A stretch of DNA of 63,759 nucleotides from Bacteroidota bacterium (GTDB lineage: Bacteria > Bacteroidota > Bacteroidia > Flavobacteriales > BACL11): the NCBI GenBank assembly GCA_028408365.1, contig JAOOLD010000008.1, positions 1-63,759 of the forward strand, written 5' to 3'. The translations under genes were made by a program, and so were the position numbers. This document shows, one piece after another, positions 9,037 to 17,570 of this stretch. How positions within the stretch are numbered: position 1 is the stretch's first letter; the number at the start of each line of letters is the position of its first letter. The notes beneath the pieces are model-generated. The model was given only the letters and a program-made list of their open reading frames with translations. It did no database searches and was not told the DNA's origin.

Positions 9037-11935
9037 TTGAATCAATTAATTTACTTAAAATGTTGCATGCTGACTCTGCAATAATTGAACCAGGTCCAAA
9101 AATTAGATCAACTCCAGCATCAATCAGACTTTTGTGTTGATTTTCGGGAACTACTCCTCCTAAAACTATTAAAATGTCCTCTCTGTTGTATTTTTTCAAT
9201 AGCTTAATTATTTCTGGAACATTTGTAGTATGTCCCGCTGCTAGAGAAGAAATTCCAATTATATGAACATCATTTATTAAAGCTTGATTGACTACCTCAT
9301 CTGGTGTTTGAAATAATGCTCCAATATCAACATCAAATCCCATATCAGAGAATGATGTTGCTACAATTTTTGCACCTCTATCGTGACCATCTTGTCCCAT
9401 TTTAGCTACTAAGATTCTAGCTCGTCTTCCTTCAATTTCATAAAAATAATCAGAAAGTTTCTTTGCTTTTTTAAAATGATGATTGTCTTTTATCTCTTTC
9501 ATATAAAAACCAGAAATTAAATTGTTGGTTGCTGTGTATCTTTTAAAAACTTTTTCACAAGCACCAATTATCTCTGCAAGTGTTGCTCTTTTTTCTGCAG
9601 CTTCGACCGCCAAAGTTAATAGATTTTGCTTTTTTGATTTACATGAGCTAGTGATTTGTTTTAGAATTTTTGAAACATCACTTTCGTTTCTCATTTTCTT
9701 GTTTTTTATTAATTTCTTGATTTGAGTTTTGATAACATTTTTATTATCAATTTCTAGCAGATGAAACTTACTTTCTTTCAAGTTTTTCTCAAATTTATTT
9801 AAACCTACTATAATTTCTTTTCCAGAATCAATTTTTGCCTGCTTGATGGTTGCTACTTTTTCGATTTTAGTTTTAGGAATTCCACTAGAGATTGCATCTA
9901 TCATTCCACCATTTTTTTCTATGTCTTCAATAATTTCCCAAGATTTTTTGTAAATTTTGTGAGTTAGGTATTCAATATAGTAGCTTCCTCCAAGAGGATC
10001 AACGACATCACATATTCCAGTATTAATTTGAAGATGTTTTTGAGTGTCTCTCGCAATTTTTGCTGAAAATTCCGTAGGTAATGCTATAGCTTCATCAAGA
10101 GAGTTAGTATGTAAACTTTGAGTTCCTCCTAAAACAGCTCCCAAAGCTTCAATTGCTGTTCTGCAAATATTGTTATATGGATCTTGTTCAGTCAAACTCC
10201 AGCCACTAGTTTGGCAATGAGCTCTAAGTGACATTGATTTTGGATTTTTTGGATTGAATGATTTTACAATTTTAGCCCATAGTAGTCTTCCAGCTCTCAT
10301 TTTTGCAATTTCAGTAAGAAAGTTCATGCCGATACCCCAAAAAAACGAAATTCTTGGCGCAAAATCATCGATTTTCAAACCTGCTTCTGTGCCTGTTCTT
10401 AAATATTCTAATCCATTTAAGAGAGTATATGCCAGTTCAATTTCAGCGCTAGCGCCTGCCTCTTGCATATGATAGCCTGATACTGATATGCAATTAAACT
10501 TTGGCATCTCTTTTGAGACATATTTAAAAATATCAGAAATTATTCTCATTGATGGTTTAGGAGGAAAAATATATGTGTTCCTTACCATAAATTCTTTAAG
10601 TATGTCGTTTTGAATTGTTCCTTTGAGATTTTTTATATCAACTCCATTTTCTTTTGCACAAGCAATGTAAAATGCCATTATTGGAAGTACAGCACCGTTC
10701 ATAGTCATAGATACTGATATGTTATTTAGGTCTATTCCCTCAAAAAGTTGATTTATATCATCTATTGTGTCTATTGCAACTCCAGCCATACCAACATCTC
10801 CTTTAACTCTTTCATTATCTGAATCATATCCTCTGTGCGTAGGCAAATCAAAGGCAACTGAAAGACCAGTTTGACCTTGAGAAATATTTTTTTTGTAAAA
10901 AGCGTTTGAATCTCTTGCTGTAGAAAATCCTGAGTACTGCCTAATAGTCCATGGCTTGTTTGTGTACATAGTAGCATATGGTCCTCTTAAAAATGGAGGT
11001 TCCCCCGATAAAAAATCAATATGTTCCAAACTTGAAATATCATTCTTTATGAAGTAGTCATATATCACAATATTTTCATCAGAAATCCAACTTTTTCTTT
11101 CGGGTAGTTTAAGATTTTTTTTCTCCCCAAAATTATTATTTACTTTTTTTTCAATTAGTGAGTTCAAATAAAAAGAACCATTTAGTGGATCTGAAACTTT
11201 TTCAATATTTGATTCGTACTTGAGAATATTATAGATATTTTTTGTCAATCGGGATCTTTCGTTCAAGTCAATGGTTTTAATCATAAAATCTGAGCAGGCT
11301 AGAACCGAAGATAAAATCTTAAAGCTAGCTATGTAAAGAAAATCCTCTGTTTTTATTAGAGAATCTTCAATTGTACAAATAATTTGTACTTTTTTTGAAT
11401 TTTTAAGATTTAGATTTAAACTTTTTAATGTTGCAATTTGGTCAAAAAACTTGTTTTCAGATTTTACAAATAGAAATAATTTATTCTTATCTCTTTTTTC
11501 ATTTATAACTTTTTGCAGTGCATGATTATCATAATTTTCAAAAATGATTATATTATTTTCCTCTACAAATTCATAATTAATATTTTTCTTATTACAAAAT
11601 GATGAAATAGCTTCCCGACTATCTTCAGAAGTCTTGAAAAATAAGAAATTAGTTTTTTCACAATTTATATCTTTAAAAATTATTTCTGGATCAGATACAT
11701 TTTCGATCCATATATTATTAAAGTTTAAATCAATACAATCTATAATTCTTTGATTAGTTAGATCAGGCTTTTTATTATAAATCCATTCATAAGCTTTTGT
11801 TTCTGTTTTAAAAATTGTTTGGAAACTTTTCTTTGAATTTTCTGACGTAAAAATTATTTCATCAGAAATAAGATTTTTTTCTTTCCATTCCTTTAGAGAA
11901 TTTTTTTTAAACTCTGAAAATGTAAGGTTTTTCAT
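9020..11935 (-). CDS. methylmalonyl-CoA mutase, catalytic chain with an N-terminal degenerate small-subunit domain
   Basis: A 971-residue adenosylcobalamin enzyme that interconverts (R)-methylmalonyl-CoA and succinyl-CoA. From about residue 300 it is a complete large subunit: substrate barrel (GPYATMYTNKPWTIRQYSGF, then the RTGTEAG and HCQTSGWSLTEQDPYNN regions) and a C-terminal B12-binding domain with the DxHxxG motif at D849-H851-G854, His ligand intact. Residues 1-290 are not in standard large chains; they resemble a reduced small subunit: about 40-75 matches its N-terminus, and about 220-265 (IEKVSDPLNGSFYLNSLIEKK) parallels the VVDPLGGSYYIEYL segment of the catalytic half. Gene order is divIC then mutase, where other Bacteroidota have divIC, small, large. 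It overlaps divIC by 4 nt. Confidence 0.9.
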   Translation of the reverse strand: MKNLTFSEFKKNSLKEWKEKNLISDEIIFTSENSKKSFQTIFKTETKAYEWIYNKKPDLTNQRIIDCIDLNFNNIWIENVSDPEIIFKDINCEKTNFLFFKTSEDSREAISSFCNKKNINYEFVEENNIIIFENYDNHALQKVINEKRDKNKLFLFVKSENKFFDQIATLKSLNLNLKNSKKVQIICTIEDSLIKTEDFLYIASFKILSSVLACSDFMIKTIDLNERSRLTKNIYNILKYESNIEKVSDPLNGSFYLNSLIEKKVNNNFGEKKNLKLPERKSWISDENIVIYDYFIKNDISSLEHIDFLSGEPPFLRGPYATMYTNKPWTIRQYSGFSTARDSNAFYKKNISQGQTGLSVAFDLPTHRGYDSDNERVKGDVGMAGVAIDTIDDINQLFEGIDLNNISVSMTMNGAVLPIMAFYIACAKENGVDIKNLKGTIQNDILKEFMVRNTYIFPPKPSMRIISDIFKYVSKEMPKFNCISVSGYHMQEAGASAEIELAYTLLNGLEYLRTGTEAGLKIDDFAPRISFFWGIGMNFLTEIAKMRAGRLLWAKIVKSFNPKNPKSMSLRAHCQTSGWSLTEQDPYNNICRTAIEALGAVLGGTQSLHTNSLDEAIALPTEFSAKIARDTQKHLQINTGICDVVDPLGGSYYIEYLTHKIYKKSWEIIEDIEKNGGMIDAISSGIPKTKIEKVATIKQAKIDSGKEIIVGLNKFEKNLKESKFHLLEIDNKNVIKTQIKKLIKNKKMRNESDVSKILKQITSSCKSKKQNLLTLAVEAAEKRATLAEIIGACEKVFKRYTATNNLISGFYMKEIKDNHHFKKAKKLSDYFYEIEGRRARILVAKMGQDGHDRGAKIVATSFSDMGFDVDIGALFQTPDEVVNQALINDVHIIGISSLAAGHTTNVPEIIKLLKKYNREDILIVLGGVVPENQHKSLIDAGVDLIFGPGSIIAESACNILSKLIDSNESRS

Positions 11936-12246
11936 TTTTTTTGTTCTTTCATGATATAAACATCTTCATTTTTTTTTCTCATTAAGTATCTCTCTCTTGC
12001 AAACTTTTCTTGGTATTTTTTATCATTAGTTAGATTGTAAAGCTCAACACTATCTTTTTTTATTTCATTAATATAAAACTCTTTTTCTTCGATAAGCTTT
12101 TTTTCTTCTATGTAAAGTTTTCTTAAGTTAAGAATGTTGTAACTATCTAAAAATGTCATCCAAAAAAGAAAAACTATAAAAGTTATCAGATATTTATTTT
12201 TTAAAGGACTCGGAATCTTTGATAAGAATTTAAATTTTAAATCCAT
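11932..12246 (-). CDS. septum formation initiator, FtsB/DivIC family
   Basis: A 104-residue bitopic division protein. A short basic cytoplasmic N-terminus is followed by one membrane segment (about 19-37) and a coiled coil (about 40-75, rich in Lys/Glu with repeated I/L spacing), ending with the family pattern KYQEKFARERYLMRKKNEDVY. FtsB/DivIC proteins bridge FtsL and FtsQ in the divisome. Its stop overlaps the mutase start by 4 nt. A TATATTTG box ends 4 nt before the ATG, with a TTG 22 nt further upstream at 12281-12283, so the gene heads its own, probably leaderless, transcript. Confidence 0.85.
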   Translation of the reverse strand: MDLKFKFLSKIPSPLKNKYLITFIVFLFWMTFLDSYNILNLRKLYIEEKKLIEEKEFYINEIKKDSVELYNLTNDKKYQEKFARERYLMRKKNEDVYIMKEQKK

Positions 12247-12250
12247 ATAA

Positions 12251-12258
12251 CAAATATA
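12251..12258 (-). promoter_or_regulatory. promoter of divIC-mutase (TATATTTG, -33 TTG)
   Basis: A perfect TAnnTTTG box 4 nt from the divIC ATG; a TTG on the same strand at 12283-12281 is 22 nt upstream, inside the accepted 17-23 nt spacing for this phylum. Confidence 0.6.
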
Positions 12259-12272
12259 AATAAACTATTTTG

Positions 12273-12980
12273 TCACTTTCCAATTAAAAAAATTGCTGGT
12301 TTTTTAGGTAGCTTGAAAATCATTTTTTTCCAGTGACCTATTTTTTTTGTATATATTATCTCATCATTAGATGTTAAATTTACAGCACAACATAGATGCA
12401 GATTTTCATCACAATTTTTAATCAGATCCTCAAAAGTTTTTTGATTTCTGAAGGGTGTTTCAATAAAAATTTGTGTTTCATCATTTTTAATTACTTTTTT
12501 TTGAGCTAGATTAATTTCTTTTTTTCTGTTAACTGTATCAATTGAAAGATATCCGTAAAAAGAAAACTTTTGACCGTTTAATCCTGAAGATGATAGTGCT
12601 AAAATTATAGAAGATGGACCAATTAGAGGAATGACTTTTATATTTTTTTCATGAGCAAATTTTAATATCTTACTGCCAGGATCAGCTACGCACGGATATC
12701 CACTATCCGAAAGAATTCCAATATTTTTCTTTTCGGCTAATGTTTTTAAAATTTCGTTTTGAAAATTAAATCTATTGTGTTTATTTATCAGAAAAAAAGT
12801 TGCTTTATCAATATTTTTATTATTGTCTAACTTTTTAATAAATCTTCTGGCAGTTCTAATATTCTCAACTATGAAAAATTCTAATGATTTTACTATTTCA
12901 ATCACGTGATTATTTATCAAATTAACACTTGATTCATTTGAAATTTGTGAGGGAATTATGTATATACTAGCTTGATTCAA
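12273..12980 (-). CDS. SAM-dependent tetrapyrrole-methylase-fold protein, RsmI-like
   Basis: A 235-residue member of the tetrapyrrole methylase/RsmI superfamily, which in RsmI 2'-O-methylates C1402 of 16S rRNA. Visible features are the LSDSGYPCVADPGSKIL segment (SAM/RNA site, compare SDAGTPCVADPG), the IPLIGPSSIILALSSSGLNG motif and FYGYL. It is shorter than classical RsmI (about 280), as is usual for the Bacteroidota variant next to dnaA, so the rRNA target is not assured. The start is TTG at 12980 inside the end of the phosphatase gene (14 nt overlap); no ATG gives a complete first beta strand. Confidence 0.85.
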   Translation of the reverse strand: MNQASIYIIPSQISNESSVNLINNHVIEIVKSLEFFIVENIRTARRFIKKLDNNKNIDKATFFLINKHNRFNFQNEILKTLAEKKNIGILSDSGYPCVADPGSKILKFAHEKNIKVIPLIGPSSIILALSSSGLNGQKFSFYGYLSIDTVNRKKEINLAQKKVIKNDETQIFIETPFRNQKTFEDLIKNCDENLHLCCAVNLTSNDEIIYTKKIGHWKKMIFKLPKKPAIFLIGK

Positions 12981-13416
12981 TTTTGTTTGCTATCTTTTGA
13001 CAGATTTTATCTAACAAATTAAAAACTTTCACAAAATCAGCTAAATCGCCATAATATGGATCAGGGACAAAGGAATCAGAGTCAAGTATATCAGTAATTA
13101 AGATAACTTTTGATGCCTCGTTCTTGTTTTCTGCCAAACCAATGACATCATTAAAATTATTTTTATCCATTACATAGATTTTATCAAAATTTATAAAATC
13201 AGAGCGTTCAAATTTTCTAGCTCGTAAAGTACTTATGTCAATATTATTTTTTTTTGCAATGTCAATTGCTCTGGGATCTGGTTTGCTGCCAACATGATAT
13301 CCTGCTGTTCCAGCTGAATCAACTGTTACTTTCATTTTTGAGATCTTGCTTCTAAGTATTCCTTCAGCTAATGGAGATCTACAAATATTGCCAAGGCAAA
13401 CCATTAAAATTTTCAT
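12967..13416 (-). CDS. low-molecular-weight protein-tyrosine phosphatase
   Basis: A 149-residue cysteine phosphatase with the P-loop C7-X5-R13 (CLGNICRS) at its N-terminus and the general-acid Asp in VPDPYYGD near residue 118. Such enzymes often dephosphorylate bacterial tyrosine kinases or arginine-phosphorylated proteins; a BY-kinase is encoded at 35552-37954 but is not genetically linked. The ATG is directly at the dnaA stop, and the next gene starts within its last codons, so dnaA, phosphatase and methylase form one tight run, a conserved order in Bacteroidota. Confidence 0.92.
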   Translation of the reverse strand: MKILMVCLGNICRSPLAEGILRSKISKMKVTVDSAGTAGYHVGSKPDPRAIDIAKKNNIDISTLRARKFERSDFINFDKIYVMDKNNFNDVIGLAENKNEASKVILITDILDSDSFVPDPYYGDLADFVKVFNLLDKICQKIANKIESS

Positions 13417-14847
13417 TTAAGAAATTGTTAGACGTTTTTCTATATCAGAAATGTACCCTTTAAATCTTTTGTCAGTATCTGCGAGATTATTAACAGTTTT
13501 GCACGCATGCAAAACAGTAGCGTGGTCTTTATTGCCACAATGTTTTCCAATCATAGCAAGTGAATTTTTAGTAAGCTGTTTTGCAAAATACATTGCGAGT
13601 TGTCTGCACTGAACAATTTCCCTTTTTCTGGTTTTTGATTTCATTATTTCAATGGGTATGTCAAAATAGTCACAAATTACTTTTTGAATATAATCGATAG
13701 AAACTTCTCTTACAGTATTTCTAACAAATTTATCAAGCATATTTCTTGCCAGGTCAATATTGATATCTTTCTTATTTAAAGAAGCCTGCGCAAGTAATGA
13801 AATTAGGGCCCCTTCAAGTTCCCTTACATTAGTTGTAATTGAGTAAGCTATATACTCAATAACTTCATTTGAAATTTCAATTCCATCTTTTTTAATTTTT
13901 TTTCTTAAAATGGCTAATCTTGTTTCAAGTCCAGGAGCTTGAAGATCAGCAGAAAGTCCCCATTTAAATCTTGAGAGTAATCTTTGTTCCATGCCAATTA
14001 TGTCGACTGGAGCTTTGTCAGAGGTTAAAATTATTTGTTTTCCATTTTGATGTAAATGATTGAAAATATGAAAAAATACGTCTTGAGTTTTTTCTTTACC
14101 ACTTAAAAATTGAACATCGTCAATAATCAATAAATCAATAGACTGATAAAAGTGAACAAAATCATTTTTTTTGTTGTCCATTATTGCATCAATAAATTGA
14201 GTTTGGAACTTGTCTGCAGAAACATATAAAACTGTTTTTTCTGGATCTAGATTTTTTGCTTCAATTCCAATTGCATTTGCTAAATGAGTTTTTCCTAGTC
14301 CACCACTACCATATATGAAAAGCGGATTAAATGAGGTTCCTCCTGGATCTTGAGCTACAGCATATCCAGCAGATCTGGCCAATCTATTGCATTCTCCTTC
14401 TACAAAAGCATCGAACGTGTATGATTTATTTAACTGTGGATTTATGTTTATTTTTTGAAGTCCAGGAATTATAAATGGATTTCTAATTTTATTAGTACTT
14501 AAGTTCATTGGAATACTAACTGGATTATTTTGTATGTCCTTTTGATTAGAACTTGGTATTTTAGAAACGTAAGGCTTAGATTTTGATGAATTTTCAAGAA
14601 CAATATGATACTCTAATTTGCCTTCTTTGCCTAATTCTTTTTTTATTGTCTTTTTGAGAAGAGTTATATAGTTTTCTTCTAACCACTCATAAAAAAACTG
14701 ACTTGGTACTTGAATTGTTAATATATTGTCTTTAATGCTAACTGGTAAAATTGGTTCAAACCATATTTTGAAATTTTGGTGACTTACATTGCTTCTGATT
14801 ACTGTAAGACAGTTGTTCCATATTTCTTCATGATTTGTCAATCCCAT
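13417..14847 (-). CDS. dnaA: chromosomal replication initiator protein DnaA
   Basis: A 476-residue initiator. Domain I spans about 1-85 (IWNNCLTVIRSNVSHQNFKIW), a short Ser/Asn/Pro linker follows, and the AAA+ domain has Walker A GSGGLGKTH (about 182-190), Walker B LLIIDDVQFLSGKEKT and the sensor/box VII arginine region RLLSRFKWGL. Domain IV ends with the DnaA-box binding helix-turn-helix CGNKDHATVLHACKTV. All domains are intact. The 226-nt region upstream is very AT-rich but shows no convincing cluster of DnaA boxes. No clear TAnnTTTG box was found for this gene. Confidence 0.98.
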   Translation of the reverse strand: MGLTNHEEIWNNCLTVIRSNVSHQNFKIWFEPILPVSIKDNILTIQVPSQFFYEWLEENYITLLKKTIKKELGKEGKLEYHIVLENSSKSKPYVSKIPSSNQKDIQNNPVSIPMNLSTNKIRNPFIIPGLQKININPQLNKSYTFDAFVEGECNRLARSAGYAVAQDPGGTSFNPLFIYGSGGLGKTHLANAIGIEAKNLDPEKTVLYVSADKFQTQFIDAIMDNKKNDFVHFYQSIDLLIIDDVQFLSGKEKTQDVFFHIFNHLHQNGKQIILTSDKAPVDIIGMEQRLLSRFKWGLSADLQAPGLETRLAILRKKIKKDGIEISNEVIEYIAYSITTNVRELEGALISLLAQASLNKKDINIDLARNMLDKFVRNTVREVSIDYIQKVICDYFDIPIEIMKSKTRKREIVQCRQLAMYFAKQLTKNSLAMIGKHCGNKDHATVLHACKTVNNLADTDKRFKGYISDIEKRLTIS

Positions 14848-15073
14848 TAAATGTAGTAGTTCTTGTTTTGGTTAAAAATAAGAAGTCTAAAATTGGTTTA
14901 GATTTCTTAACAATTTAGTTTAGTTATTAACAAAATTGCATAGCAAATATTAAAAACTATTCTTTAAAATGAAAGTTAAAAAAGAAAAATTTTTAGTTTT
15001 TTTTTTTTGTTATATGATTTATGATGTTTTCTGATTAAAGACTAAAAAAATTATTTGGTTGATGAACTTTATT
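14848..15073. other. longest non-coding gap, AT-rich, upstream of dnaA
   Basis: The largest gap in the window (226 nt) between the 5'-nucleotidase operon and dnaA, both on the minus strand. It contains a 12-T run at 14997-15008 and one weak DnaA-box-like string (TTATTAACA near 14925), and otherwise no ORF, hairpin, or -7 box that I trust. It must hold the dnaA promoter; a role in replication origin function is possible but unsupported. Confidence 0.4.
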
Positions 15074-15991
15074 TTAAGAAAAATTCAAACTTTTTATATC
15101 CTCTAAAGTCGAAATCACTTTTCTAATTTCGTTTTTTTTGTTAAAAATAAAATCCAATCGCCCTAACTTTATGCCACCATAGCCTGCTTGGGATACAACT
15201 ACTTTTTTATTTATTTGATTAGTAACAATTATAGCTTTTTCAAGAAATGAATGAGTGTGACCACCAATAATTAAATCTATGTACGAAGAGTTTTTAGCAA
15301 CTTTTAAATCAGAAACTTTTTCGCTTTCGTACTCTAATCCTAAATGTGATAGGCAAACTATCATGTCACAATCATAATCAAATTTTAGTTTACTTGAAAC
15401 TTCATTTGCGACTTCAATCGGTTCATTATATATTGTATCTCCATATAGTTTTTTTTGAACTAGTCCATCTAATTCAACTCCTAATCCGAAAACTCCAACT
15501 TTTAATTGATCTTTTTTAAAGATTTTAAATTTTCTGATTTTGCCATTTAAAATTGTATTGTTGAAATCATAATTTGAATTGATGAAACTAAATTTTGCAT
15601 ATCTCAATTTATCATTTAATCCGCTTATCCCGTTATCAAAATCATGATTTCCAAGAGTTGCTGCATCATAATTCATTTCACTCATAAGCTTGAACTCAAG
15701 CTCACCTCCAAAAAAATTAAAATATGGAGTTCCTTGAAAGATGTCTCCAGCATCCAACAACAGAACATTGTCATTTTTCTCTCTTATACTTTTTATGAGA
15801 GTAGCCCTCTCAGCCATTCCTCCAAGATCTTTGTATTTTCCTGACTTAAATGGAAAAATATGAGAATGCATATCATTTGTGTGTAGCACTGTCAATCTTT
15901 TACTTTCCTCATGTAAATTAATATTACTCAAAGGTAATGATAGGCCAGTTGAAGCTAACAAAGTTTTATAAATAAATTTTTTTCTATTCAT
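15074..15991 (-). CDS. exported metallophosphatase half of a split 5'-nucleotidase
   Basis: A 305-residue calcineurin-like phosphoesterase matching the N-terminal catalytic domain of UshA-type 5'-nucleotidases. The di-metal motifs are complete: NDMHSH (about 38-43), DAGDIFQG, GNHDFDNG, CLSHLG and GGHTHSF. The N-terminus MNRKKFIYKTLLASTGLSLPL resembles the export signals (Sec or Tat-like) found on this family in Bacteroidota. It overlaps by 8 nt the upstream gene encoding the substrate-binding C-terminal domain as a lipoprotein, so the two chains probably act together in the periplasm to strip phosphate from nucleotides. Confidence 0.88.
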   Translation of the reverse strand: MNRKKFIYKTLLASTGLSLPLSNINLHEESKRLTVLHTNDMHSHIFPFKSGKYKDLGGMAERATLIKSIREKNDNVLLLDAGDIFQGTPYFNFFGGELEFKLMSEMNYDAATLGNHDFDNGISGLNDKLRYAKFSFINSNYDFNNTILNGKIRKFKIFKKDQLKVGVFGLGVELDGLVQKKLYGDTIYNEPIEVANEVSSKLKFDYDCDMIVCLSHLGLEYESEKVSDLKVAKNSSYIDLIIGGHTHSFLEKAIIVTNQINKKVVVSQAGYGGIKLGRLDFIFNKKNEIRKVISTLEDIKSLNFS

Positions 15992-16685
15992 GTATAAATA
16001 TTCTGTTGTCCAATGATGATGTTATTGAATCCTTGTCATTGCAGTGCTCTATAATTAAGTCTCTTAACATTAAATTTAGATTATTTACTTCTTTGTCAAT
16101 AAAGAAACTCATATCATCACCTCCACTTGCTAAGTAGTCGCTAGTCAAGACATAAAAAGTATCTTTTTTGAAATTCAAGTTGTGATTTATAACTTCTTCA
16201 TTTTTTATTTCGATTCTAAGTTTTGAAATTGGATTTCCACCCTTTTTTTGAATATATTTAAATATATCTAAGATGTCTTCTTTAAATACTTTGACTATTA
16301 CCATTTTATTATCAAAGGGCATCAATTTGTAAATATCTCCTAATTTAATATTGCCCGCTTGTAATGATGATCTTAGACCACCGCTGTTTAATAAACAAAA
16401 GTCAATATGATCATAACTACTTGTTTTTTGAATACAAAGATCTGCTACAAAATTGCCTAATAGACTCTCAGGATTTCCCTTGTGCATATCTAACTTATTA
16501 AAGCATAAAATCTCGTTCATAACACTATCAATAGATTTTTTATATGGGCTGATTATTTTTAGAGTAATTGAGTCTGGGGGAACGTTAACGTCTATATATG
16601 AATTAAAAGACGGTTCAATTTTATATTCAGATTGGCAAGAAAAAAACAGACTAATGAAAAATATGGAAACTAAAAAATTTCTCAT
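15984..16685 (-). CDS. 5'-nucleotidase C-terminal domain lipoprotein
   Basis: A 233-residue lipoprotein: signal peptide with lipobox ending at Cys17 (FISLFFSC), then the substrate-binding domain of UshA-type 5'-nucleotidases with NSGGLRSSL (the usual NxGGIR), GDIYKLMPFDNKMV and SDYLASGGDDMSFF, which form the nucleoside-base pocket. No metal-site motifs are present; these are on the next gene. The ATG overlaps the stop of the phosphorylase gene (ATGA). The split into two genes is recurrent in Bacteroidota, so I do not regard it as a frameshifted pseudogene. Confidence 0.88.
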   Translation of the reverse strand: MRNFLVSIFFISLFFSCQSEYKIEPSFNSYIDVNVPPDSITLKIISPYKKSIDSVMNEILCFNKLDMHKGNPESLLGNFVADLCIQKTSSYDHIDFCLLNSGGLRSSLQAGNIKLGDIYKLMPFDNKMVIVKVFKEDILDIFKYIQKKGGNPISKLRIEIKNEEVINHNLNFKKDTFYVLTSDYLASGGDDMSFFIDKEVNNLNLMLRDLIIEHCNDKDSITSSLDNRIFIHE

Positions 16686-17539
16686 TTAGATATAATGCTA
16701 AGAGATGACTCAATCATTTTATTTATAATTTTTTTCGGTTCTTTTTTAAAAGTTTTGATATTTCTATTACTTAGAATAGAGCAAATTGTAATTGACTTGT
16801 GTCCAAGCATTTTACTTAAAAAGTAAATCGCTGAACTCTCCATTTCAAAATTTAAAATTCTTAAATCATTAAATTTAAAATCCTCGAGTTTTTTGTGTAA
16901 GTCTTTAATACTAGATTTTAGTCTTAGATTTCTTCCTTGTGGTGCATAAAAGCCTGTTGAAGTAATGGTAATTCCAGATTTGAATGAACTGAATGTTTTT
17001 AATAAGTCGCTATCACAGGAAACACAATATGGAAGAGATAGCGCATCCGGCCAGCTCATGTGTGATTTAAATTTTTCAGAAATTTTAGTATTGAGAAAAT
17101 CTTCACTTTCATAATAATATGCAAGTCCATCTAGCCCTATTGAGTATTGTGAAACGACAATTTCATCATCATATTTTTGAACTCCTCCGCTAGTACCTAA
17201 TCTGTATATATTCAAAGATTTTTTTTTCAAACAAACTTTTCTTGTGGAAAAATTTATGTTACGAAGTGCATCAAGTTCATTAATTACAATATCAATATTA
17301 TCGGTCCCAATTCCAGTAGAAATAATTAAAATTTCTTTATTGTTGAAACTTCCTTTACATGAGTAAAACTCTCTATTCTTTTTAAAGAAATGTATATTAT
17401 CTAATTTTTCAGCAATCACTTTTACTCTTAAAGGATCACCAACAAGAATTACATCTTTGCAAATATCTTCTGGCTTTAAATCGAGATGATAGATTCTACC
17501 ATTATTAATAATTAGTTCAGAATCAAGAAAAACACTCAT
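16682..17539 (-). CDS. nucleoside phosphorylase, uridine/purine phosphorylase family
   Basis: A 285-residue cytoplasmic PNP/UDP-family enzyme that splits nucleosides with phosphate. Visible family elements are the phosphate-binding VGDPLRVKVIAEKLD near the N-terminus, STGIGTDNIDIVINELDAL, the RLGTSGGVQ segment, and NFEMESSAIYFLSKMLG, which contains the ribose-binding Glu-Met-Glu. The closest relatives are uridine phosphorylase-like, but base preference cannot be read by eye. It leads the three-gene operon with the split 5'-nucleotidase: external nucleotides to nucleosides, then nucleosides to base and sugar phosphate. It is divergent from uspA with only 31 nt between starts. Confidence 0.87.
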   Translation of the reverse strand: MSVFLDSELIINNGRIYHLDLKPEDICKDVILVGDPLRVKVIAEKLDNIHFFKKNREFYSCKGSFNNKEILIISTGIGTDNIDIVINELDALRNINFSTRKVCLKKKSLNIYRLGTSGGVQKYDDEIVVSQYSIGLDGLAYYYESEDFLNTKISEKFKSHMSWPDALSLPYCVSCDSDLLKTFSSFKSGITITSTGFYAPQGRNLRLKSSIKDLHKKLEDFKFNDLRILNFEMESSAIYFLSKMLGHKSITICSILSNRNIKTFKKEPKKIINKMIESSLSIISK

Positions 17540-17548
17540 ATAAAAATG

Positions 17549-17556
17549 TATTTTTG
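17549..17556 (+). promoter_or_regulatory. -7 promoter box of uspA (TATTTTTG)
   Basis: TAnnTTTG match 14 nt upstream of the uspA ATG, inside the 31-nt divergent gap with the phosphorylase gene. Confidence 0.5.
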
Positions 17557-17570
17557 CATAAAATTAGCAA

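Noticed and set aside
11936-12272. Cobalamin riboswitch controlling the B12-dependent mutase
   Set aside because: The mutase overlaps divIC, and only 26 nt separate divIC from the next gene, too short for a B12 riboswitch.
14848-15073. Replication origin next to dnaA
   Set aside because: The gap is AT-rich but has only one weak DnaA-box-like string; there is no box cluster or repeated 13-mer that I can support.
15074-16685. 5'-nucleotidase pseudogene broken by a frameshift
   Set aside because: Each half has its own start codon and export signal, motifs are intact in both, and the split layout recurs in Bacteroidota.
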